Assembly (NCBI GenBank): GCA_015179025.1
Contig: WHUX01000246.1
Location: 1-64,000, forward strand
Direction of reading: 5' to 3'
Length of the DNA: 64,000 nt
From: Terfezia claveryi
Taxonomy: Eukaryota > Ascomycota > Pezizomycetes > Pezizales > Pezizaceae
The translations under genes and the position numbers were made by a program. The notes beneath the pieces were generated by a model, which worked only from the letters and a program-made list of their open reading frames with translations, ran no database searches and was not told where the DNA came from. Positions 56,432-64,000 of the stretch are shown here, piece by piece. Positions within the stretch are counted from its first letter, which is position 1. Each line of letters begins with the position of its first letter.

Positions 56432-56597
56432 GCTAAATATGTAAATGGATCTAGGTTGCTAGCCTTAAGATATCAGCCAGGAGATAAGGTGTGGCTTTCT
56501 AGTTACTATTTCTGTACGGAACGACTATTACACAAGCTCAACTATAAGTTCTTAGGCCCCTTTAAGGTATTGGCAGCTGTGGGAACCCACACCCATC
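56432..56597 (+). pseudogene. pol: R1 integrase C-terminus, truncated
   Basis: AKYVNGSRLLALRYQPGDKV, WLSSYYFCTERLLHKLNYKF and LGPFKVLAAVGTHTHQ continue R1. Homology stops there. The chromodomain, polypurine tract and 3' LTR are missing, so R1 was cut or rearranged at this point. Confidence 0.85.
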
Positions 56598-57594
56598 AGG
56601 AAAGAAAGTACTTTGTCTCCCAAGTGTCAAATGCCACTGATACTACCAGAGCCAAACTGCCACTTGGAGACAAAGTCCTCCGGATGTCACGTCTCCTGAT
56701 TCCACTTCTCCAGTGATGGTTCTCTCCGAGAACGGCCTCATGTTGTCCATCTCTGAGAGACCCAGGCCTGTTCAATTCCTTTAGGAGACACCTTCCATAC
56801 TCCTGGAGCCAGTCCTTAGTAGTCTGTCTTCTGGAGCCAGCCCTTAATAGTCTATCTCTTGGAGCTGGCCCTTAGTAGTCTGTCTCCTAGAGCCGGCTCT
56901 TTAGTAGTCTATTTCCAGGATACCCAGGCTATCCACTTCTTCTAGGAGATACCTCCCACACCCGAAGCCAGCCCTTTATAGTCCATCTCCAAGAGACACC
57001 ACTCCAATGGATTCTTCCGGAGGTGTCCTTTAGTTGTCTGTCTCCGGGATACCCACATCCATCTACTTCCTGTGGGAGATACCTCCCACACTTCTTTCTC
57101 CTAGAGCTGGCCCTTTATCGTCTACCTTTGATTACTTCCTGTTGACTGCCTGCCTTTAGCGGTCTATAATCTCCTCTGGCCTGTCCTCGATATTGCTACA
57201 AGTATACTGTCTTCCCGGATGTTGTACCATCCATGACTCTAAACAATCTTAGACTCCACTTTCCTGTCATCCAGTATTGGTCTCTCAGTGACCTCTAACT
57301 TGCAAATTGCCTGAGTTACTCTTGTACCCATTAGTGGCTGTCTGGAACTACAGCATTGCTATAATAAATCACTCCTCATTTATTCATTTTCTATGTAACG
57401 TCCCTATTCCCTTTCTATCCATTATATTCTAAACCTCTCCCAAGCCCAATTTCCTGCCTCATATATAAACAAAAAAGGAACAATAGAAAGATCATCTAGC
57501 TAACAAGAGAAATTCCTTGCCTCCTCATTGCCTTTTGCTACTCACTATTAAACCTATACCTGACACTCACTACTCTTTTTAACCTTATTTATCC
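56598..57594. other. Unassigned stretch with a long hairpin and GGAGCCAGCC repeats
   Basis: An inverted pair ACTTTGTCTCC(C)AAGTG / CACTTGGAGACAAAGT spans 56610-56676. About four 29-bp units of CTGGAGCCAGYCCTTAGTAG, TCTGTCTC lie at 56802-56917, with further scattered copies to about 57120. No gene or LTR was recognised. TGTAACGTCCC at 57394 resembles an LTR start but has no good partner. Confidence 0.5.
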
Positions 57595-57725
57595 TCCTCA
57601 TCCTCCTCATCCTCCTTATCCTCATCCTTTTTATCCTTATCCTCCTCATCCTCCTCATCCTCCTTATGGTCTTCATCTGCCTCTTCCCCCTTGTCCACCA
57701 CTTCCACCTCTAGATCCTCCTCCTG
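57595..57725 (-). other. Acidic repeat frame of unknown origin
   Basis: The minus strand reads EEDLEVEVVDKGEEADEDHK, then an EDEED/KDKKDEDK run to TAA at 57595, made of TCCTCATCC repeats. A CAG precedes it (TTACACTACAG), which could be a 3' splice site, so it may be the acidic tail of a lost host exon. It may equally be a plain microsatellite. Confidence 0.25.
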
Positions 57726-57728
57726 TAG

Positions 57729-58347
57729 TGTAAAGTGTTGTTAGAGGGACTAGACAATCAGATTAGATTAAATAAGGATCCAATCTAATCAGATAATCTC
57801 AGGCTAGTAATGTATACTACAAAGTAGATTACAAATAGTATATTATTAATCCTCACTATTAAAGTTATTACCAGTAGCATAAGATTACTGTAATAGGTAA
57901 AGTAGTATAGGAGTACTAAAGGCACTTAGAAGATTAACCAGTGGAACTTCTATATTGATTGTACTCTAACTATGTTCTGAGTTCTAACTCTCTGTCCAAC
58001 TGAAGGGAAATTCAGAGGACTATATGTGTTTCCAATGGGGCAGTACTGAGGCAGTGCTAAGGCAGTGCATCATCATCTGACCCTTATATGTGATAAACAT
58101 CAGCATCATCTGATCCTCTAGATAGTACTTCCAAATACTATCTAGTACAAAATAGGTTAAGTCTTAACTTAGACTTATACATGTGAAAGCATGTGAAAGC
58201 ATGTGAAAGCATGTGAAATACTCACAAGGCAGACAGCATACAGAATGTTGTGTGTTTTGAGATGCTTGCTGAGTAAGAAAATACATAAGAAATACATTTA
58301 TGAGGGAGAGGGTTAGTTATAGGGTATGAGTAAGCCACTTCCTTACA
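57729..58347 (-). repeat. 3' LTR of R7 (boundaries inferred)
   Basis: On the minus strand TGTAAGGAAGTGG to CACTTTACA, 619 bp, preceded by a purine run AATAGGGAGGCA as polypurine tract. The ends TGTAARG are inverted. It contains four tandem GCATGTGAAA units (58180-58225) and an inverted pair ATCAGATTAGATT/AATCTAATCAGAT (about 57751-57790). No second copy is in the window, so the limits are not proven. Confidence 0.55.
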
Positions 58348-58566
58348 TGCCTCCCTATTTAGATAAAAACTCCATCCTAGAAAATAAACAGGGGAGATGG
58401 GTTATGTACATTAGTAGTTAACATTCAACCCATAATACCTATTGTTCCTATCCATATAGGTACTACTACTACTTGCTCCTGTATCATACCTGATATTGTT
58501 ATACTCCTCCTTGAAATCCTTATTAACAGCAATATCATCAAAATACTAACTAATTACCCTTTGTGG

Positions 58567-60040
58567 CTATCTTTCTTCAAAGAAATGTCTGAGCATTAAT
58601 TGGGGTAAGTCTACCTCTTTACCTTTGCCTTTGTCAATCTTGACTGCATTGGATAAAACAGGGGTATCAAGGACTTTCTTCCTTTCATTATCAATCATTT
58701 CCAAGGTTTCTTTCCTTGTCTTATTCTTGCCAAGCTTATTCTCACTAACCTTTCTTTTTTTGTAAGTTGCTTGCTTACTACCAGTCAACCAGAATTGTTT
58801 TTTCAATGACTCATCAATACCATCAGCATATACCCACTCATCAAATTTATGAGGCCATTCCTTCCATTTCACCTTATACTGCAGCTTCTCTGTTCTAGGT
58901 TGTGACCTAAATTCCAATACTCTTTCTACCTCATACCTGTCTTCCTTAACTGGTCCTGGTTGTTCTAGAGTTCTGGAGGGGAACAGTTGTATTGGATTAG
59001 GGTAGAAGGGTTTGAGAAGTGAGGTATAGAAGGAATTGTTGATATTATTGAGGTCAGGGAAGTCAGTGAAGTCAAGTTTAGCATTTTGACTCTATGGTGA
59101 ATATTTGGTAATGGTGAAGGGGCCTATCTATTTAGGGGATAGTTTAGAGGAGTGGTACCTTGCTGGGAGGTTCTTTGTTGACAGCATCACATAATCATAG
59201 ACTTGGTAATCAGGGGAGGCTCTTCTATATTTGTTGGCTTGCTGAATTTGGTCCCTTTTTGCTTTAGTAAGGTTTTCAGCAACCAGGTAAAATCTGGTTG
59301 TAGGGTTTAAATAGGTAGGAATTGGGTGAGGTAGGATAGGTGGTGACAAATTAGGCTAGTATCCTAGCTTGGTGACAAAAGGAGAAAGTCCTCTTATAGT
59401 ACTAACTCTTGTATTCACCTCTGTTTGAACAGAAGGTATGGCTTGTACCCAATTCAATCCCTGTTCCAGCTTCTTAGCTGCAAACATAGGAATAATTGTC
59501 CTATTCTTTCTTTCACTTATCCCATCAGTTTGGGGATAATATGTGGAAGATGCTTTATGCATAATTCTATTATTCTGCATCCAATCTTGAAATGTGGTAG
59601 ACATAAACAAGGGGTCTTGGTCAGAAACAATTTCATAAGGAAATCCCATATTAGGCTTAATGAATCTTTTAAAGATATCAATAACCCCTAATATGTTAAC
59701 ATTGTCTGCAACAGGTAACAAGAATGTGAAATCAGAATGCCTGTCAGTCATGACTAATAACTTATGAAATAACAACATGTGAGGCTTATCATCTTTAGGA
59801 GTTCTGTAACCAAGAGTAAATTTAGTACATGAAATCATAACAGGCTCCATACTAAGAAAATCCATAGCCATACTACCCCATAGCCTAATAGGTACATTCA
59901 GAGGAGTAAGGAATCTAGGGGGTCTCTGTGTGGATCCTTTGGTGATTTAACAGGTTTCACAACTCCTCACAAATTGTTCAACCTGCTTATAAAAATCCTA
60001 AAAGATGTACTTATTGGTAAGCTCTTCTGTTGTTTTTGCA
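58567..60040 (-). pseudogene. pol: R7 integrase and chromodomain
   Basis: Minus strand. Integrase HHCC: HAHVTTRHEGLAKTTEELTN with SCETC; core: SMAMDFLSMEPV, VSDQDPLFMSTTFQDWMQNN and YYPQTDGISERKNRT hold D, D and E. Chromodomain: RYEVERVLEFRSQPRTEKLQ, YKVKWKEWPHKFDEWVYADG, followed by a basic/charged tail ending LRHFFEER at 58567. Stops near 59998, 59940, 59355, 59127 and 59095 sit at Trp or Gln positions. Confidence 0.87.
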
Positions 60041-61690
60041 AGGCCTTCATGTCTAGTGGTGACATGTGCATGTTGGATAAGGGCTTCAGAGGCAGGGTTA
60101 CCTTTAACTTGTAATCCCTTGAGAATGACCATTCTCCAAGCAAAATTCTTCAAGAGGTACATAAACCCATCCTGTACCTTTACTGTAGGTACTTGCTCTC
60201 CTTTCTTAACCCTTAAGTACAGTGGTCCAAACACTGTATCTTTTTCTAGCTCTTCTCCATAATGCCATTCCAACTCATGATCTCTTATCCACTCAGCAAT
60301 TACCAAATCTGGTTCCATGCTCTTTTCATCTTCATCCTGAACTTCTAGTATCTTTTTCAGGTAGTCACTATTGTGGAAGGGCTTATTGAGGGCCTTCAGG
60401 TTGTTTTTCCTAGTGTCACAGAAGCTGACAAAGTTCTTGTTTAGGTTATGGTAGCCAAGACAATACTTGCATCTTGGTATCAACTTTCCTCCTGAAGTAG
60501 TGACTTTTGGAAGATTTGGGTATAGGTGAGACCAGTGACTATCTTGGTTGTATATGATGCATTTCCTGATAGTTTCTGCTGGGAGTGGATGCTGTAGTGG
60601 GAAGAGTTTGTTGTCAAGAGGGCATTTGTTGCTGAGGTGAGTGGTTTCTATGCAGTTGGTACATCTGGAAGGAGGAAATTTAGTACCTCTGGGGCAATCC
60701 TCTTTAAAGTGTCCCATTGCCCAACATTTTTCACAAAGATTAATAGCAGAATCTTTGTTGTTGTATTGGGAAGTTTTGTGGCCCACTTTACCACATTGGA
60801 AACAGAAATCTTTGGATTTAGTTCTGTTGGAAGAAGATGGGAGGATTGGATCCTCAGGGAAGATGTCAGGAAGGGTGCTGACAGAGGATGCAGGTGAGGC
60901 TCCTAGAGGAGGAGGAGGCTAGAAGTGCACCTTCTTATTGTCTGCCTCATCCTTGCACTTAGGAGAGACAGCCCTTCTCTTCAAGGTACCTTTAAGAGTG
61001 GGGTTACACTCCTGAAGGTTTCCCACAACTATAGAACTCCTGTCAGCCTTTCTCAAGGACTGTTCCATCTGTTCTATAGTCATGGGTTCCCTGGACCTTT
61101 CCCATTCCTCAGGTTCATCTGAGTCAGAGGATTGTTCCCCTAGGGTCCATTCCTGTGGGTCCTCTGCCTCAGGGGCAGCAAAGGTAGAGGGAGAGGAGGT
61201 ACTAGGTTCTTTGTTAATAACCACTTGAAACTTGGGTTTTCTTGTAACTAACCTTCCTCTCTCTTCCTCCTCTTGTTGTTGCTGTTGGGTCTGGGCCCTG
61301 GTAGTGGTGGCAGCAGTTTGGACTACTGCTGGCTCCTGCTAGAGCCTTCTGAGCCTGAAATTTCTTTGTGGTGTGTTAGATTCATCAGGTTCAGGATCAT
61401 CTTCAACTGTTGGTTGGTACCTTTCAGCCTCAAAGACTGCATTTAGGCCTTCTCTGTCATGTTAGACAGGCCTGGTGGGATCAGCCTCCTATACCTGTCT
61501 TGGTGGGAGGTTGGTAGTGGTAATTTGGAGAGGAGGAAGTCTCCTTCTCCTGGTGATGGTGTTGGGAGAGTTTCTCCCAAGGATGAGTGGAGTTACTGGT
61601 CTCCCAGTGGCTCCTCTAATCCTGAGTTGGTTTGGGGAAGGCATGGTGGCTAGTGGAGAATGTAGGGGAGGTGTTTTCTTTAAAGTTTAT
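60041..61690 (-). pseudogene. R7 multi-zinc-knuckle domain between RNase H and integrase
   Basis: About 550 codons on the minus strand. From the RNase H end the frame runs through MPSPNQLRIRGATGRPVTPL, a Gln/Glu-rich AQTQQQQQEEEERGR, an acidic EDPQEWTLGEQSSDSDEPEE region and PPPPRG. A cluster of knuckles follows: CFQCGKVGHKTSQY (last Cys lost), CEKCWAMGHFKEDC, CTNCIETTHLSNKC, CIIYNQDSHWSHLY (second and last Cys lost), then CKYCLGYHNLNKNFVSFC. Each lost Cys is Tyr, fitting TG-to-TA change. It then continues into integrase (VQDGFMYLLKNFAWRMVILK). The position matches the R6 domain, but the two share little sequence. Function is unknown. Confidence 0.75.
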
Positions 61691-62721
61691 ATGGGAACAG
61701 AGAGGTGGTTGCTTACTACTGGATGTTGTAGTAAAGAAGCTGTGTGGTGAGAAGACTGTCCAGTAGAGGGGATTCTAGAGGGAATATATACTCCTCTGGA
61801 CAGTACATCTGCTATGTGGTTATCCTTGCCCTGAATATATTCTAGGGTTAGGTAAAACTGACTCATAGTCTCTTGCCACCTTCTCTTCATCTGACTTTCA
61901 GGGATACTATCCATAAATGTGACTAAGGGTTTGTAATCTGTTTGGATGATCACTTTGTGACCCTGTAGTTCAGGCCTGAAATACCTTAGTGAGTCAACAA
62001 TTGCTAATAATTCCTTATCAGTTGTTGTGTAATTCATTTGTCTATTATTTAATTTCCTAGAGTGAAATTCTGCTGGCCTGATAACACTATTCTCTATTTG
62101 GCCAATCCATCCTGAAATCCCAGTATTACTGGCATCAGTAATTAAATAGATTGGAAGGCTTGAGTCATGATTAATTGGCTTGAGCACAAGTTATTGCTTA
62201 TTATTAGCTCTTTAACTCTCACAAATGACTCATTATGCAAGGGAGTCCACATGTGCCTCTTTGTTGACCCTTGCAATTCTGATAGTGGTTTGACTACAGC
62301 TCCCAATTCTGGACAAAACCTTCTCAAGTAATTAACTATCCCTAGGAATTTCTGCAATTTTTTCTTTGAGTCAGTGATAGGGTAATTTGCTATTGAGTTG
62401 ATTTTCTCTGGATCCATTTCTAGCCCTTGTTTGGTGACAATGAATCCTAGTACTTTCAGTCTTGGAGCAAGGATTTGGCATTTCTTTTTGTTGAAGAAAA
62501 ACTTTTCTCTAGCCAATATCGTGCAGATCCCTCTCAACACTTCCTTATGTTCTTCCAGGGTATCTGTTCAAATAGGAAAATCATCTAAATAAACCATGAC
62601 AGTCTTTCCAATATAATCCCTTAATAACCAGTTCATAGCCCTCATCATAGTTGCAGGTGCATTGCAATCACCTTGCTACATGACCAATAAGTCAAATTTC
62701 CCTAGATGATTTGTAAAGGTG
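61691..62721 (-). pseudogene. pol: R7 RT (C-terminal part) and RNase H
   Basis: Minus strand. RT catalytic YLDD near 62590-62600 (VMVYLDDFPI), VLGFIVTKQGLEMDPEKINS, FLGIVNYLRRFCPELGAVVK. RNase H: LITDASNTGISGWIGQ, RQMNYTTTDKELLAIVDSLR, IQTDYKPLVTFMDS and the IQGKDNHIADVLSRG end. Two frameshifts or stops lie near 62165 and 62575. The 5' part of the element lies beyond the R6b insertion at 62722, outside the window. Confidence 0.87.
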
Positions 62722-63404
62722 TGTAATGGAGAACGTTATTTCATTGCTTATATAATTGATTATATACTTTTGTATTTCCTATATTACTACTATGTTATGT
62801 AACTAAGCCTCTCGGTTGAAGGACTAGCCTTCTACCACCTCCTATTGCTTTATAAGCATCCATAGCACGCGGAATCTGCCATGGGAAGTTCCATGGCACT
62901 TGCCATATGAAGACACCCTCATTATGGCCACGTGACCTCTGTTTAAGGCGTGTGACTCATTACTATGGCCACATGACCATCGTTTATGGCGTGTGACTCA
63001 TTACTATGGCCACATGACCCCTTTTGTACAGCGCACCACCTTCTGGTGTGCCACCCTTTATTGTATTTATTTCCTTAGTTATCAGATCTCAGAGGAGTAT
63101 AAATAGGCCGCTGGATTCCCTCTGGAATCCACAGAAAGAAAGAAAAGAAGCAACCAAGCAAGCCTTCAAAGCAAGCAAGCCTATATTCCGATCAGATCAA
63201 GATCATATAGCTTAGATAGCACAAATCATATAAGATAGATTACACCAGTTAATTACTGTTCCCTTCGGGAACGTCCCACATAGTAATCTCCCTACCCTTC
63301 TGAGGTCTTACCTCAGCAGAACCGAAATACACAAACGTCCGTGCCTACGGATATAGATTATATAAACGGTACCAAATGAATACTGTCTAGTACCATTCAT
63401 TACA
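62722..63404 (+). repeat. 5' LTR of R6b
   Basis: TGTAATGGAGAACG to CATTCATTACA. TGACTCA motifs at 62953-62959 and 62994-63000 in 41-bp tandem units; TATAAATA at 63098-63105 about 300 bp before the LTR end, a good promoter position. Confidence 0.92.
62953..63000 (+). promoter_or_regulatory. Paired TGACTCA motifs in the R6-family U3
   Basis: Two TGACTCA heptamers spaced 41 bp apart lie about 100-150 bp upstream of TATAAATA. TGASTCA is the known core of fungal Gcn4/CPC1-type bZIP factors. They are present in all four LTR copies; in the solo LTR one is changed to TGACTTA. Regulation by a bZIP factor is inference. Confidence 0.5.
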
Positions 63405-64000
63405 TTTTTTTTAACTTACTTACCTAATCTTTACTCTTAAATCCAAGGCCTGATCAACCTTTGGATACCTTTATTACACTCACGCAAGTGTATACAATTC
63501 GACACCCAAGTGCACATATAAAATCGATATCGTTATTCAACTAGCTAGCCAACAAAATCCAACAAACGAGACATCAGACTCTCAACTGCAGTACATCAAC
63601 AAAAGACTTAGAAGCAAGCTAAGTAGAGCTCTAACGGGCAGTGGTATCCCACATTAAACAATCTCACCCTCGTTCACAACACTTTTCCCAATAAGATCGA
63701 CAACTCATCTTGCACTCCTGGCAACCGCCATTACATCTGTACCTGTAAATCTAGTACACCATTGAAAAACCGGCCCCCCAGGTCCCAGGAATAATTGGTC
63801 TAAACAACCAAGCATCACAATCCCAAGGCTCAAATCTCGCTGCCTCCACTGTAGCCATTTCCTCCAGAAAAGAATTACCTCCATCAGAACCTTCCTTAGG
63901 CCCAGACATCTCTACCAATACCTCTGCGCCCCCAACGTCTACCTCAACACACCAATCAGAAAACGTGACACTCTTGCCAGAAGAACCTTAGATTGATCAA
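63405..64000 (+). other. R6b leader before gag
   Basis: Starts TTTTTTTTAACTTACTTACC. It matches the reverse complement of 52512 down to about 51920. The sense strand has a Ser/Thr/Pro-rich open stretch (SSRKELPPSEPSLGPDISTN) but no start that continues into gag. No tRNA-type primer-binding sequence is evident next to the LTR. Confidence 0.6.

Larger units (their letters stand above)
5314..56597 (+). mobile_element. R1: old Ty3/Gypsy element, host of the whole nest
   Basis: Four segments join into one element: 5314-8241 (LTR, gag, protease, start of RT), 36648-38451 (RT, RNase H, start of integrase), 53784-54203 (integrase) and 56432-56597 (integrase C-terminus). The protein reading resumes at the correct residue at each junction ([41 protein letters not shown]). 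The retained sequence totals about 5.3 kb against 6.3 kb for complete R4. The missing part is the chromodomain and 3' LTR, lost at 56597. R1 is the most RIP-like layer: in a 130-base gag comparison with R4, 21 of 24 differences are C to T or G to A towards R1. Confidence 0.8.
62722..64000 (+). mobile_element. R6b: second copy of the R6 family, runs off right edge
   Basis: Inserted in R7 RT after AGGTG (62717-62721, likely the left target pentamer). A 683-bp LTR is followed by the same leader as R6 in sense orientation. It is cut by the window end inside the leader. Confidence 0.9.

Noticed and set aside
57394..58347. Longer 954-bp LTR for R7 starting at TGTAACGTCCC
   Set aside because: The 619-bp alternative starting TGTAAAG at 57729 has better inverted ends and a typical length; the longer one would include the acidic repeat frame. 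Not settled without a second copy.

Overview
This window is a graveyard of nested transposable elements from a fungal genome, most likely a filamentous ascomycete (Pezizomycotina). I see no tRNA, no rRNA and no intact cellular gene. Nearly every coding stretch belongs to a Ty3/Gypsy retrotransposon with a C-terminal chromodomain, or to one Ty1/Copia element. The genes are broken mainly by TAG and TGA codons that arise by CAG to TAG and TGG to TAG/TGA. That bias, together with C-to-T and G-to-A differences between copies, is what repeat-induced point mutation (RIP) leaves behind. The species cannot be named from the sequence alone.

Layout. 1-860 is the gag relic of a minus-strand Ty3 element (G) that runs off the left edge. 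1634-4624 is the 3' half of a Ty3 element (R0). 4690-5135 is a probable pogo-type transposase relic. 5314-56597 is one old Ty3 element (R1) expanded about eight-fold by insertions. R1 carries R2 (8242-36642), R5 (38452-53778) and a CACTA-like terminal-inverted-repeat element (54204-56427). R2 carries R3 (10260-23450), a giant foldback element (26144-29215) and a Copia element (29553-35414). R3 carries R4 (15567-21889). R5 carries R6 (44235-53189). The CACTA-like element carries a solo LTR of the R6 family (54582-55260). Removing the insertions and one copy of each 5-bp target duplication restores collinear gag-pol genes and elements of 6.2-6.9 kb. 57729-62721 is a minus-strand Ty3 element (R7), cut by a second R6 copy (62722 to beyond the right edge).

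How the parts work. Each R-type element encodes Gag (capsid plus CCHC knuckle) and Pol (protease, reverse transcriptase, RNase H, integrase, chromodomain). In the R1/R2/R4/R5 family, pol lies in the -1 frame relative to gag. Chromodomain integrases are known in other systems to direct insertion to heterochromatin, which would favour this kind of layering. The older the layer, the heavier the RIP-like decay: R1 has lost catalytic residues of both protease and reverse transcriptase, whereas R4 and R6 keep most motifs.

Most notable: (1) R6 and R7 carry an extra 400-550-residue domain with several CCHC zinc knuckles between RNase H and integrase; (2) the foldback element has two 0.94-kb arms around a 1.2-kb two-type minisatellite with a roughly 500-bp higher-order repeat; (3) two LTR types and two gag types occur in all four combinations within one nest; (4) the LTRs share interchangeable palindromic cassettes across families.
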